Shown here one piece after another: positions 1-10,944 of a stretch of 64,000 nucleotides of DNA. Source of the stretch: Megaleporinus macrocephalus (Eukaryota > Chordata > Actinopteri > Characiformes > Anostomidae); assembly GCA_021613375.1 (NCBI GenBank), contig CM038710.1, positions 31,850,695-31,914,694 on the forward strand, in the 5' to 3' direction. A model generated the notes under the pieces. The model did no database searches. It was not told where the DNA came from and saw only the letters and a program-made list of their open reading frames with translations. Position 1 is the stretch's first letter; every line of letters starts with the position of its first letter. A program made the translations under genes and the position numbers.

Positions 1-54
1 AAGTTTTTCAAAATAAACTGTTCATGATCTTTAATAATCTCACATTTAGTAGTG

Positions 55-440
55 CTAAATGGCTCTTAAATGTAAGAGTTGTCTTCTCACACTGGAAGGG
101 TAAACAGAAACTAGATTTCCTCCTCTCTCTCAGGGAGGAAAGTTTTGAACATGGTTTATCTAATGGGAACTGTGTTGGTGTTGCACAAGTTGTCTCTATA
201 TAGTTTAATAGTTTTTGAACTCCAGTTTCAGAAACTTCTTTATTCTTCAGAAATATATCTTCTCAGAAATAACTCCTGCAAAATGAATAACTTGTACTTA
301 TTGGCCATTTTAGTCTGGAAGTTAAATAAATAACCAACGCTGTTTCTGAAAATGGTAACTTTATAGGAGAAGGAAAAAGTTATTGTAATGAGATGTCATT
401 TTGGGCCATTTCTATTGGTCCATTTTTCATGAAATATATG
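55..440. repeat. Interspersed repeat, copy 1 of a pair, ending in a miniature-transposon fragment
   Basis: Bases about 60-360 resemble 6650-7000: both have a CTCACA-type start, a GGGT(G)AACAGAAA stretch, TTTCCTC, a TATCT(A/G)ATGGG motif, and later AACTTGTACTTA followed by TGGCCATTTT. Bases 395-440 match, in reverse, the middle of the TA-flanked miniature transposon family seen at 16615 and 53984 (TCTATTGGTCCAT). No coding capacity is visible. The family is not recognised by name. Confidence 0.55.
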
Positions 441-1025
441 GCCCCAGTTTCACCGTAAAGACAGAACGACGAAACAAGTAATATTATCTGTCTGTGAGCA
501 ACGGCCTGGACAAACTGCTTTCCATAGAGAATTTCATTAGAGTCATCACTTGATGGGTTAAATAAAATGAGAAATACGTAATAATCTTTATTATGGAGAT
601 GAATGGTGAGTGTATTTGAAGTGCACTGACTGTACGGGAGACAACTTGGATGGATAAGTGTGTTTAGCTATACTCATAAAAGCGCACTGTCATCGTTTGC
701 AACATTTCAATCCGTCTCCCTCTCCGCTCAGAGCAGGCAGACGGGTATTGCTCATTGGAAGCAGCAGCTGCCCCTGCGTTGAGTTCCAGAACTTCAAAAT
801 TCCGTTTTGGGTCAGTCTTCTAAACCCGATTACAGCCCAGCCTAACAGGGTATAACCACAGCTCTTTGCTGCTCGGGGATGAGCGGAGCACACCCTTGCA
901 CTTCTTTTTTTTCAGAATTAGAATGTTTCTTTGTAAGCAACTAACAGATCTCCACTATGGATAAAAATGTATATGTTGTTTGAAACACCTGTCATTTGTA
1001 CATAGTTCAGCTTAATTTCTATTTG
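441..1025. other. Unassigned non-coding stretch
   Basis: No repeat, exon or RNA gene could be recognised. Short open frames on both strands lack any recognisable protein motif. Confidence 0.5.
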
Positions 1026-1414
1026 TGTTTGTGCCACCCTCTGCCTTTCCTTCTTTGTTTACACTTATCTGTCATGTTCCATGTGCTTATGTTTGTTTTG
1101 GTCACCCCTCACTCTTTCTTATACCTTCTGTTTTCTCCCTGTCTTTGTCGAGCATTGTGTCTTGTGGTTTGTAACGTGTGGCTATTCTGTAATTATTCTG
1201 TGAATACTCTGTGTAGTTATTTTGTGATTATTTTGTGTAGTTATTTTGTTGTTTTCCTCTTACTTTGTCTTCCTGTCTCTCTGTGACTTTGTTAAATTGC
1301 TAGTTGTTATTTTGTTAGTATGTTGATCTGTTTTTGTTTCTGTTTTTTCCCGATGGGCCCCATTAAAAGATATTTGTGCATGTATCTGCTTTTCCCGTCT
1401 CCCTCACTGTTACA
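1026..1414 (+). mobile_element. LTR-like unit, copy 1 (probable solo LTR)
   Basis: It starts TGTTTGTGCC and ends CTGTTACA, and is very pyrimidine-rich on this strand. Its body shares long stretches with the reverse complements of 22437-22682 and 32666-33050, such as GTTCCATGTGCTTATGTTTG and TCTGTTTTCTCCCTGTCTTT. Flanks ATTTG and GTTTG could be a 5-bp TSD with one mismatch, but the exact start is uncertain. An ATTAAA-like polyadenylation signal lies near 1372. An LTR of an LTR retrotransposon fits best. No internal gag or pol is present. Confidence 0.5.
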
Positions 1415-2200
1415 GTTTGAATGGAAATGTTAAAAAGGAATCTGGAGATTAATGGAGAATGTGTTGTATATAGTTCTATATATGTCACGCCCTGCCCTGT
1501 TTTCCTGCCTGTCTGTCTTTGTTTACATTGTCCTGTCAGTGCCCTGTGGTTCTGTTTACGTTTCAGTCATGAGCTCCTTGTCTCCGCCCTCTGTCATCGC
1601 CCCTCACCTGTGCCATGTTGTCTCCTTTTTGTTAGCCCCAGGTGTTCGTTTTTAGTTCCTGTATATATTCCTGGTTGTCTGCTTAATCTGTGCATGGTGT
1701 TTTGTCTTGCTTTATGTCAGTGAAATCCCTGTTGCCTGATTGGTGGATTCATGTTCTTCTTGTCTTTGTTGTCTTTTGTGGTTTTACTAGTCAGTTCTTT
1801 TGTTATCTTGGTATATCTTTGTGTTTTGTTTCTTAATAAACTACCATTAAGCTTGTGCCTGCTTCCTGCCTTCTCGACTCTCTGTGTGTTACAATATAGA
1901 ACCACCATTCTGTACAGCACAAAAATAGGTTCTGTTATTGTTATCAGGTCAAGCATGTAAACAGTATCTTTTTGGTGGTATTAATAACTATTTTCATAAA
2001 GGTTCTATATAGTAGAACCATATGCAACATACTCACTATGAAGAACCATTTTACCATGCAAAGAACCATTTAAGCATGAAATGGTTCTATATAGGACTCA
2101 TGGTTCCAAATAAAACAGCCCCCTTTAACTCTTGAGGAACAATTTTTTTGGAGTGTAAAAGAACCACAGTTAGTTCTATAATGAACCTTTCAGTGGACGA
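1415..2200 (+). mobile_element. Miniature transposon with repeated AAGAACC/GGTTCTATATAG motifs, split by an LTR
   Basis: Parts 1415-1482 and 1894-2200 belong to one element carrying many short GGTTCTATA and AAGAACCATT motifs on both strands. The left part aligns with the reverse complement of 31220-31320 (GATTAATGGAGAATGTGTTG against GATTGATGGAGAATATGTTG), and the alignment continues across the LTR insertion site. It is a nonautonomous DNA element with no coding capacity. Superfamily not assigned. Confidence 0.6.
1483..1893 (+). mobile_element. Solo LTR (411 bp) with 5-bp target-site duplication
   Basis: It begins TGTCACGCCC and ends GTGTGTTACA, the TG...CA form of LTRs. It is flanked by ATATA on the left (1478-1482) and ATATA on the right (1894-1898). 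It has an AATAAA signal near 1834 about 60 bases before the end. Removing the LTR and one ATATA restores GTTCTATATAGAACC, matching the uninterrupted relative at 31220-31320. No internal region or second LTR is present, so recombination between two LTRs is inferred. Superfamily (Ty3/gypsy-like or ERV-like) cannot be told from the LTR alone. Confidence 0.75.
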
Positions 2201-2620
2201 TTCTCTAAAGAAATGTTTTTGATGAATGAAGTGAATGAGTGCACCGAATCTTTAAACAGAGCTTTCACATAATGTAAAATTTCTATACAGATTCAAGGAT
2301 TTTCCTAAGCTAAAAACCATTTAACAATGATCGATTCATAGTACAGCAGAGCCTCTCTCTCTCTCTTTCTCTCTCTCTCCCCTTATATATTTTTCTATAT
2401 TTTTTGACTTGTGCTACCAATAAAACTCTCTTATGTTTGTTTAGTATAGTGCATAATAACACATCACACATGTCTTAATTCACAACTAACATCATTAAAC
2501 AGTCCCTAGTCCCTTTTTCAGAGACTGAATGATCATCTTTACTTCTACAGGCCTATGCCAGCCAGTAACACGGTGCCAAAGTGCTGTTTAAATACCCTTC
2601 AATAGTTCTTTTCCAGTCAT
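2201..2620. other. Unassigned stretch with a short CT repeat
   Basis: About 2352-2380 is CT-rich simple repeat. The rest shows no recognisable element up to the AAGTC repeats that begin the LINE 3' end. Confidence 0.5.
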
Positions 2621-5600
2621 AAGTCAAGTCAAGTCAAGTCAATTTTATTTATATAGCGCTTTTTACAACGATGTTGTCTCAAAGCAGCTTTACAGAGTTT
2701 TGAAAACAGTTATAAAACATATATCCCCCAGTGAGCAAGCCAGAGGCAACAGTGGCAAGGAAAAACTCCCTCAACTGGAGGAAGAAACCTTGGGAGGAAC
2801 CAGACTCACAAGGGGAGACCCATCCTCCTCTGGTCAAACAGTATTTACAGTTTGAACTAAATACCAAAGAAAGGAGCCTCTGTTTGAAATCTGGATAGCA
2901 AAGCTTTAGAAGCTGCACAGATAGAGGCAGTGTATGACTGAGGCAGTCTCTGGCTGAGGCAGTCTATGACAGTCTTTATGTAAAGTGGGCGTGAGCTGAA
3001 ACAGTCCCATCCTATCTCAGTGCTGGTGCATCTGGATGGCACAGTGATGTAACTGAGGGTGTAGCAGTAAATGGACAGGTGAGCTGGCTGGTGATGGTGG
3101 GGTGATGGCCCGATGATCAGTCCTTCAACAGATGGGAGGACAGTCATTTCCTCAGGAAGAGTAAAGAGAAAGAGTTAGTTGGGCTCGGGAGTAAGACTGT
3201 AGAGAATATGAATTTTCAGAATTTTAGAGTGTGGTTGGTGACGCCGGCAGATCTAACTATAACAGCCTAAACTAAAAGGAGAGAACCAGAAGGTAACATG
3301 GACATGAGAGTACCCTGAGACAGTGGGGTCCCCCCACTCCACCATCAACAAACCTGTGTGATCGCGTGAAGTGGTGGAACAACAGCACCAACATCTCAGT
3401 TTACCATAAACCTCTGTGTCCAAGAACCCCCAGATCTCCTGCCTTTATCTAAAAGAGAAGATTAATAACCAAAAGCTACACTAAACAAGTATGTTTTCAG
3501 TCTAGACTTAAATATTGAGACTGTGTCAGAGTCCCGAACATTAACTGGGAGATTATTCCACAATTTTGGGGCTTTGTAGGAAAAAGCTCTTCCCCCCATT
3601 GAAGTCTTCTGAATTTTAGGAACTATTAGAAAACCAGCATCCTGTGATCTGAGTGAACGTGGCGGTTCATAATAGGAAATTAGATCTTGCAGGTACTCCG
3701 GTGCGAGACCGTGCAGGGCTTTATACGTCAGTAATAGAATTTTATAGTCGATACGGAATTTAACAGGAAGCCAGTGTAGCGCTGATAAAACTGGACTGAT
3801 GTGATCGAATTTCCTGGTTTTAGTTAGTACTCTAGCTGCAGCGTTCTGAACTAACTGTAGTTTATTCAGGTTCCTGCTGGAGCATCCTGACAATAATGCA
3901 TTGCAATAATCTAGCCTTGAGGTTATAAAGGCATGTATCAACTTTTCAGCATCAGACACAGATAACACATTTCTTAACTTTGAAATGTTTCGTAGGTGAA
4001 GAAACGCTGTTCTTGTAATATTACCTATGTGTTGATTAAATGTCAGATCTGAGTCAATTGTTACACCAAGATTTTTGGCTACTGAACCAGGAACTACAGA
4101 GAAGTCAGCCAGATTTAACATTAAATCTGAACATTTAGTCCGAGCAGCCTTTGGGCCGAGGAGGAGAACTTCCGTTTTATCTGGGTTTAAAAGAAGGAAG
4201 TTCTGTAGCATCCAAAGTCTAATATCTCTTACACAATCTTCTATCTTATTTAATCTGGATTTATCATCTGGTTTGGCTGATATGTACAGTTGTGTATCAT
4301 CGGCATAACAGTGGAAACTAATTCCATGTCTATTTATAACTGAGCCTAATGGTAGCATATATAGTGTAAATAACAGAGGACCTAAAACAGAACCTTGTGG
4401 AACGCCATATTTCACTTTTGTAGTGTTAGACGAGACATTATTTATCTTTACAAACTGAAAGCGATCACTAAGGTAAGATGTGAACCAGGATAACGCTGTT
4501 CCTGTGATTCCAACTATATTTTCTAGCCTGTCCAAGAGAATAGTGTGATCTATAGTGTCAAAAGCTGCACTTAACACCAGTAGAGATACGTGGCCCTGAT
4601 CAGAGGCAAGAAGAAGATCATTTGTTATCTTAACTAAAGCTGTCTCTGTGCTGTGATGTGGCCTAAAACCAGATTGGAATTTTTCATATATGTTGTTCTT
4701 ATGTAGATGAGAACAGAGTTGTCGAGCTACAGCCTTTTCTAAAATCTTAGAGATAAAAGGTAAATTGGAAATGGGTCTATAACTGGACAGTTCTCTGGGG
4801 TCAAGATTTGGCTTCTTTATCAAGGGTTTTATCACAGCTAGTTTAAAAGACTTAGGTACATGACCCAGACTAAGAGAAGAGTTGATGATAGTTAAGATAG
4901 GTTTAATAATAGCTGGTAATACTTGTTTCAATAGGCTTGTTGGAATCATATCGAGTGTGCATGTAGCAGAAGTTGAGAAAGAGATAAGTTTTTCTAGTTC
5001 TGTCTGCTGTAGTGGAGAAAATGTTTCTAGTCTTTCTTCTAAAATCACATTTTGTGCTGTTTGAGCCAAACCAGATGAAGGATACGTTACTCGTATTGGT
5101 AGAACTTTTTGTCTAATATTCTCGATTTTGCTATTGAAAAAGTCCATGAAATCATTGCTGCTGTGGTTGGCGGGTATTTGAGGTTCAGATCCTGCCTGAT
5201 TTTTGGTAAGTTTTGCGATGGTGCTAAATAAAACTCTAGGATTGTTTTTGTTGTGTTCGATGAATGAGGACAGGTATGCTGAGCGTGTTTTAATAAGTGC
5301 CTTTCTGTAACTGCTAAGGCTGTCCTTCCAAGCAGAGTGAAATACCTCTAGCTTGGTCACTCTCCATTTGCGTTCTAATTTCCGTACTGTCTGTCTTAAG
5401 GTGCGTACTTCATTGTTGTACCACGGAGCAAGCTTTTTTTGTTGCATCTTTTTGATTTTTATAGGTGCAACGTTGTCTAAAGTTAGTCGGAGCGTATTTT
5501 CTACGCAGTCAGTTAGTCTGTCTAGCTCTGTTGGGTCTGATGATGGAAAAATTATGGTTGATAAATCTGGAAGAGTTTCAATAAAGTGCTGAGATGTATT

Positions 5601-6480
5601 TGGCATTATTGAACGTTTCATGCAATAACGGGGTGATGTACATACATTTTTACTAAGACTCAATTCATATGAAATTAGGTAGTGATCTGAAACTACTGAA
5701 GTCTGTGGAAGAACAGTAAGATTATGTATATCAACACCTAAAGTCAAAACTAGATCTAGTGTGTGATTACAGGAATGTGTAGGCCCTATTACATTCTGAG
5801 TGAGACCTACAGAGTCTAAGATAGATGAAAAAGCCTTTTTTAATGGATCTGCTGAGTTTTCAAAGTGAATATTAAAATCTCCTGCGATTATTAGTTTTTC
5901 AGCGCTCACTGCTAGATCTGCAACAAAGTCACTGAATTCTTTTAAGAACTCAGAATAAGGTCCTGGTGGTCTATAAATGCTGACTAGGGTGAGTACACTT
6001 CTATTAGTGGTCGGATTGGTGATGTTTATGAGAAGAATTTCAAAAGAATTGAAAGTGAGATTGTGTTTCTGACTTATGTCTAATGAATTTTTATGAATGA
6101 CACATATACCCCCTCCTTTACCGGACAGTCTGGGGCTGTGTACATACTTATAGCCTATGGGGGTGGCTTCATTTAATGCCAAATATTCCTCAGGTTTAAT
6201 CCATGTTTCTACGAGACATAACACATCAATTTTATGGTAGGTTATTGTATCATTTACAATGACAGCCTTAGAGTTCAGTGATCTTATATTAAATAAACCA
6301 AACCTTAATTCAGAAACACTGCAGCTAGACACTGGATCTAATATTCTTATATTAACTAAGTTATTTAAACAAACTGATTTAGATTTTCTAAGTTTGTGTT
6401 TAATTCGGGGAAACATCATAAAGAATATATGTGTATAAATATACAATATTGCCCATTTGCAACTAAATATAACATCAATT
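2621..6480 (-). mobile_element. Nearly full-length LINE (non-LTR retrotransposon), Rex1/Babar or CR1/L2 type
   Basis: Read on the minus strand it has a long frame for endonuclease plus reverse transcriptase (3462-6446), an 820-bp 3' region, and ends at four AAGTC units (2621-2642), a simple-repeat tail rather than poly(A). The 3' region contains the fish-typical ATTTATATAGCGCT and GGCAAGGAAAAACTCCCT motifs. The 5' limit is not defined: no clear TSD and no ORF1 were seen upstream, so it is probably 5'-truncated near 6450-6480. Protein motifs place it in the CR1/L2/Rex1 supergroup; the exact clade is inferred from memory. Confidence 0.85.
3462..6446 (-). CDS. LINE ORF2-like protein: AP endonuclease plus reverse transcriptase, motif A aspartate missing
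   Basis: This 994-residue frame has no internal stop. The N-terminal endonuclease spans about residues 48-260 with its expected catalytic residues: N53 (NIRSL), E80 (VETW), D190 and N192 (GDFN), H224 and D231 (THSCNHTLDL), and SDH at 253-255. The enzyme would nick target DNA to prime reverse transcription. The reverse transcriptase spans about residues 470-780, with KPLIKKPNLDP, SSYRPISNLPFISK, GFRPHHST, YGVPQGSVLGPLLF and YADD (D716, D717). Motif A reads LLVLSAAFDTIDH at about 621-633. Related elements carry an aspartate six residues before the FD aspartate, but here that position is V624 and the segment looks three residues short. A 9-base in-frame deletion is inferred, so catalysis is probably lost. 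Residues 1-10 may be non-native; the second or third methionine (M10, M11) could be the start. Copying by enzyme supplied in trans remains possible. Confidence 0.85.
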   Translation of the reverse strand: MYIYTHIFFMMFPRIKHKLRKSKSVCLNNLVNIRILDPVSSCSVSELRFGLFNIRSLNSKAVIVNDTITYHKIDVLCLVETWIKPEEYLALNEATPIGYKYVHSPRLSGKGGGICVIHKNSLDISQKHNLTFNSFEILLINITNPTTNRSVLTLVSIYRPPGPYSEFLKEFSDFVADLAVSAEKLIIAGDFNIHFENSADPLKKAFSSILDSVGLTQNVIGPTHSCNHTLDLVLTLGVDIHNLTVLPQTSVVSDHYLISYELSLSKNVCTSPRYCMKRSIMPNTSQHFIETLPDLSTIIFPSSDPTELDRLTDCVENTLRLTLDNVAPIKIKKMQQKKLAPWYNNEVRTLRQTVRKLERKWRVTKLEVFHSAWKDSLSSYRKALIKTRSAYLSSFIEHNKNNPRVLFSTIAKLTKNQAGSEPQIPANHSSNDFMDFFNSKIENIRQKVLPIRVTYPSSGLAQTAQNVILEERLETFSPLQQTELEKLISFSTSATCTLDMIPTSLLKQVLPAIIKPILTIINSSLSLGHVPKSFKLAVIKPLIKKPNLDPRELSSYRPISNLPFISKILEKAVARQLCSHLHKNNIYEKFQSGFRPHHSTETALVKITNDLLLASDQGHVSLLVLSAAFDTIDHTILLDRLENIVGITGTALSWFTSYLSDRFQFVKINNVSSNTTKVKYGVPQGSVLGPLLFTLYMLPLGSVINRHGISFHCYADDTQLYISAKPDDKSRLNKIEDCVRDIRLWMLQNFLLLNPDKTEVLLLGPKAARTKCSDLMLNLADFSVVPGSVAKNLGVTIDSDLTFNQHIGNITRTAFLHLRNISKLRNVLSVSDAEKLIHAFITSRLDYCNALLSGCSSRNLNKLQLVQNAAARVLTKTRKFDHISPVLSALHWLPVKFRIDYKILLLTYKALHGLAPEYLQDLISYYEPPRSLRSQDAGFLIVPKIQKTSMGGRAFSYKAPKLWNNLPVNVRDSDTVSIFKSRLKTYLFSVAFGY

Positions 6481-6639
6481 CTCTTCCCTATTTATTGTGT
6501 TAATCCTTCACCTTTATTACAAATTCCATTATTAAGAGACTTGCTTTACAATTTCCAAAGTAAGGTCATTGTCAGAACTAGAAGTTTTTTTGCTTGTCAA
6601 GATCCAAATAATCCCAAACAGTGGTTTTGAGATCCTTTT

Positions 6640-7000
6640 TGTGGTTTTTGAGTTTCCTTTTTTCAGACTTCTTAGCATTTAAGTTGTCCTCTCACAGTGG
6701 AGGGTGAACAGAAATTTGGTTATTTCCTCTCAGAATAAAAGCTTCAAGCAATATGTATCTGATGGGGACAGTTTTAGTGGTAAACCAGGTCTACAGATTT
6801 TAGGAGTCACATTTTCATTACATTCTTTTAATCTTATTTTTTTTAACCCATTCCCCTTCCTTGTGCGTTGTATATATTACCTCAGAAATAACTTCTGAAA
6901 ATGGAAAAACTTGTACTTAATGGCCATTTTTGACTTGAATTTGAAATAACAGAACTTCATCTGAAACAGTGACTTCAAATATATATCATTACAAAAAAGT
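6640..7000. repeat. Interspersed repeat, copy 2 of the pair at 55-360
   Basis: It shares ordered blocks with 60-360: CTCTCACAGTGG, GGGTGAACAGAAA, TTTCCTCTC, ATCTGATGGGGACAG, AAATAACTTCTG and AACTTGTACTTAATGGCCAT. Identity looks moderate with several indels. No open frame of interest. Possibly related to the modules at 55770-55945 and 58130-58400, which share TCCTCTCTCTC and TTATCTGATGATGG. Confidence 0.5.
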
Positions 7001-8936
7001 TAAATTTCTTTACTTGTGTTTTTCTCTAACTTTTGCCGCTATTAAATCTCTGTCCCTCCAGACGAAACTGTTGATATATTTTATTCATGTGGAAAAGTGT
7101 TTTTTCCCATAATCATGAAATTCAATTTAGAAACAGTGTCGTCCTGATAAAGCAGTCGCTTAAAATGCAGAAAAGCTTGAACCCCAAGAATACCAAATTG
7201 GCATTGGCACAACTGGTGCTCTACTGTTTTCAGAGCAGCTGTAAATGCCCATACACCTAATAGCCCACTGAGTTTATCTCTGCATAAGACACTATGCTGC
7301 CCAGAGTGACTATACAGTACACAACACACATACTGCAGGCTAATATATGACACAGCTTTGCTATAAAGGTGAGAACAGGTTATCTTTTATATTGCAAACC
7401 CCATGTATTTTAGACCACTGCTGGGTAAATACATATGCTATTGTGTAGCTCAGTGCTAACCAACCTTCCTCTCTGAGATCTTTCTGTAGATTTCAGTTTC
7501 TTTCCAAATCTAACATATGTTTCATATGTATCAAAGACTCCTATAGGTAATAATAAGATGGTGTAATTGATAGGTTTGGAACTAATGTCTGGAGGAATGT
7601 AGTTCTGCAGCTGGGTTGGTGACCACTGGACTAGCTGATACAGTGGCAGTAGATGCTTAGATTGGCTACAGGTCTAGTAGTTGGCTATGCAAGCTGTCAA
7701 CTTCATTGTAGCTTAACTTGTTGCACTGTTTTGCAGCTAGTGCACTGATGGCATAGTATCATATAATTCAGAAATCTTCAGGTACATTAGTATGAATAAA
7801 GTTGGTTTCACAGGCACAGTTTAATCGCAGTCTGGGAATAAAATATTAATGCTAAAGGCGATTTAATAATTGAAAAGCCTTTTAAGTCTAGGATTAAGCT
7901 GTATCTGAGCTCAGGAAAGCTGTCTATTATGTTCCGTTAACGGCATGAGTAACGTAATACACTTCCCATAAATATGTAAGTTCCAGTATATATTCTCTGC
8001 AGTAAAGAAACTATTGAATACATGATTAAATAATGAAATAAAAACAAATAACCAGTGTAGCTGAGGTTCAATCAGTGTAACAGTAATAGCAGTTGATGGG
8101 AAAATGGAGGGATGGGAAATGAAACGAAAAAGGTGCATGAAATTGGATGGGTAGAAAAGGAAGCAATGACTTGGTGAATACATTAAGAGAGATTAGAAAT
8201 GGGCAGCTGGTATAATATACATCTGCGAAAAATAGGCCGCATTCCTTGACAATGGTACCCCCTGAAATGTTCACCCTTGTCTACAAATCATGTTCATATC
8301 TGAATGGAGTAAATTCCGTGCATTACTGAATAAGGGCTTGCGGGAAGCATGGGTCAGAGGCCACTTTTACAGTAATCAACCAATGGAAACGTCTAGACGG
8401 CAGCACTTTGGCCAAGCGCTTACAATAACAACTGTGCTGCACCGTGGTGGGCTCCCATTTAAACTCTGTCTCAGTTTGTTGCGGTTCCTCCTTTTAAAAG
8501 GAAACAGGACCAAAACTAAAGTGGGCTGACAGCGGGGAAATAGCCCGGGTCCGTGGCCGTGCGCAGATAAGGAGCGAAACAAAAGAACAAGAGATTAGAT
8601 GGATGGGAGGACGGAGGGAGCCAATTTCCAGCCCAGTGAGAAAAGCCCATCTCTATTTCACACTGCAGAAGGCCGTGAGTGCTATATAACACTCCATTTG
8701 CCCTGCCTCTACATCCGCACGCCTGTCAGCCTCAGATCAGCCCGCGGGCCTCGCTTAGGGTGGGGAATGGCCAGAAAACATGACGAAAACTGATCCTAGG
8801 TCAGTTCTCAGGATGGATATAACACCACCGATACTGGACGCAGCAGGAAATAACTTGGACAGATGAGAGGAGATTGCATCCTGTGTTGTGCCTGGCAAGA
8901 CAAAAGCACAGTCTTCAATAGAACTGTGTGCTGTAG
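7001..8936. other. Unassigned unique-looking stretch
   Basis: No transposon signature or exon was recognised. Base composition is mixed, with a GC-richer part at 8340-8780 that contains several CpG. Short open frames here have no recognisable protein motifs. Confidence 0.45.
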
Positions 8937-8947
8937 GGGAGAGAGGG

Positions 8948-8978
<31 letters not shown>

Positions 8979-9006
8979 GAGAGAGAGAGGGAGAGAGGGA
9001 GAGAGG
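8937..9006 (+). repeat. GA microsatellite
   Basis: About 70 bases of GAGAGA and GAGGGA units. Confidence 0.9.
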
Positions 9007-9469
9007 ATGCATTTGGAGTAAAAAAAGAAAGAAACCCTCTTATAGGCTTATTTTCATTGTACACTGCATGTCTGTACTCGAGTAAAGTTTAACCTTTTCA
9101 TAAGAAAAGAACCATCACTCTTCATAAATTTGCATCTCCAGAATAAAAGCATCGCTCCTGGGCCGACTGCTGCATAATCTCCAGCGGTTGCTATGACAGC
9201 ATCATGCTTTAGCATGGAAGTGCTCACTTACTACCTGAACAAAATGCTGCCTAAGCTCCATTTACGCAAGACATAAAAGCATTAAATGAGCAGATATCAC
9301 TCCATCTTTCATCTTAGAGAAGTTCTACATGTAAGATAATCTCAGTGTTATTCTTAACTGTGTTCTTAGGACTGTAGCACTAGGACGCAATGGGCCTATG
9401 AGGTGGTCGCCTTTGCAGCATTACACCTAAAGTGCATTCCCACATTAGCATTCCTCAATGCGAAAAACA
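9007..9469. other. Unassigned stretch, low repeat content
   Basis: No coding signal. 9115-9300 is compositionally balanced and contains TTGCATCTCC, GCGGTTGCTATGACAGC and AGCATTAAATGAGCAGATATC, which resembles conserved non-coding DNA but cannot be tested here. Confidence 0.35.
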
Positions 9470-9766
9470 TCTGGCTCGCACAAAACATTATTGTTTACAT
9501 TTTTTACACTTGCAACTTGCACTATGGCTGCACTATACTTGCACATAAAAGCACACAACTTTTATTTTGTATTTTTTAAGTATCTAAAAAATATTTTTTC
9601 AACTTATATTACTATACTTTGTATATTTTGTATATATTTTTATTATTTCTTTTTTTTTTGTTATTTTATCTATTGGTGAATGAAGGAACAGCAACATAAG
9701 AATTTCATTGCACAGTGTAATGTCTGTTCTGCTGTACATATGACAAGAAAACTCTTGAATCTTAAA
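9470..9766 (+). mobile_element. LINE 3' end fragment with CTTGAATCTT tail, copy 1
   Basis: GGTGAATGAAGGAACAGCAA, AAGAATTTCATTGCACAGTG and GCTGTACATATGACAA closely match 20255-20352. The segment ends at ACTCTTGAATCTT, the start of a simple tail. The upstream part (TTTTTACACTTGCAACTTGC and so on) fits a LINE 3' untranslated region. It is severely 5'-truncated and has no protein remnant. Confidence 0.65.
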
Positions 9767-9784
9767 AAACTGTTTGATCTAGGC

Positions 9785-10250
9785 CAGAGGCCACTAATAG
9801 GCGGACCGCGGTTTGGGTCCGACCCAGATGTTGTCCAATGCGGACCCAAACCGATAAACTGCTGAAAGCAATTTAATTTTTTTATTTTAAGCGTTACAAT
9901 TATTTTCAGAGGCGGAGCTTTTCTAGGCGTTACGGTATACAGGCTTTGCAGTAACCTCACAGACCAATCGTGTGCGTTGTAAGATCCCCAAAGGCTCCTC
10001 AGCCAATCAGATCTGTGCATATTCGGGAGTGAAGCGCACACACAGGAGAGTTGCGAAGCGAGAAGCAGCAGTCAGAAAGTAAAGCAGGTTGGAGAGAGAG
10101 AATGAAGTGCTCTAAAAAAGGAAAGTTGATGGTGAAACCCGACTATTTTAGCTAGAAATGGACCGAAACGTAGGTTTATTCTTCCCACAGGCAGCTATAA
10201 ATGAACACTTTAAGATGCCCTCTTGTCAGTCAACCTCATCTGCATATGTA
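9785..10250 (+). mobile_element. hAT transposon 5' end fragment
   Basis: It begins CAGAGGCCACTAATAGGCGG and shares this end plus internal blocks (CAGTCAGAAAGTAAAG, GTGCTCTAAAAAAGG, GAAAGTTGATGGTGAAACCC) with the reverse complement of the 356-bp hAT element at 24673-25028. A short frame starts at the ATG at 10101, encodes MKCSKKGKLMVK, and stops after about 17 codons. This looks like the damaged N-terminus of a hAT transposase. The 3' limit and other terminal repeat are absent. Confidence 0.65.
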
Positions 10251-10347
10251 TCCGCCTCTTCAGTCTCCTCCAGCTTTACAATATGTAGGTAATTTCAAGC
10301 TTAGATAACGTCCACACTACACACAACAAGAACATACTCCAATTCTT

Positions 10348-10571
10348 ATATCATTGCTGTCTAAAAAAAACATGCAACTCCATTTTTGTGTAATAATTTT
10401 TGATTTTCTACAACATTTAAACACAACAGCTGCTGTTTACATAGTATAAAAGTTTCATGATGAATGGATTAATAGAAAAACTCCAGAATAGCTTGGAAAA
10501 AAAACCTTGTTCTGTTGTTTTGCATTGAAAGTAAAGACTTATAAAAAAGGTTTAGTCCTTTCCTACGATAT
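10348..10571 (+). mobile_element. TA-flanked miniature transposon, copy 1
   Basis: The left end ATATCATTGCTGTC, internal ATGATGAATGGATTAATAG and TAGCTTGGAAAA, and the worn right end ACGATAT match the family described at 16615-16866. It is diverged and has no coding capacity. Confidence 0.65.
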
Positions 10572-10717
10572 ATAAACCAACAAAACCAAACTTATCAACG
10601 TCATGCTATATTATCTCATATGTCATATTCCTGTTACACTCAGTAACTTCAGATGAGTTGAGTACAGGAAATTCATCCAGGACTTGAGTATAATACCCTC
10701 ACTAATACCATTATACT

Positions 10718-10760
10718 ATAGAGTGGCCTCAAAAAGTATTTGGACTCCTGTGTCATACCT
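10718..10760 (+). mobile_element. Possible Tc1-like terminal repeat
   Basis: TATAGAGTGGCCTCAAAAAG followed by TATTTGGACTCCTG resembles the outer end of Tc1-like fish elements. No matching opposite end or transposase was found nearby. Confidence 0.35.
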
Positions 10761-10944
10761 TTAAATGTGTTAATTGTTTAGAAAACAAGTGGCAAGTGGC
10801 ATTTATTTTAATAAATAATTCTAAATTTAATTTTTAATTATTCTTCCAAAAAAAACAAATCTTATTATTATTGCAATATAAATGATACAAGTGATCCATA
10901 AAGCTATATTTGAGCAGGTGGACTACAGTGATTTCTGTCATAGC

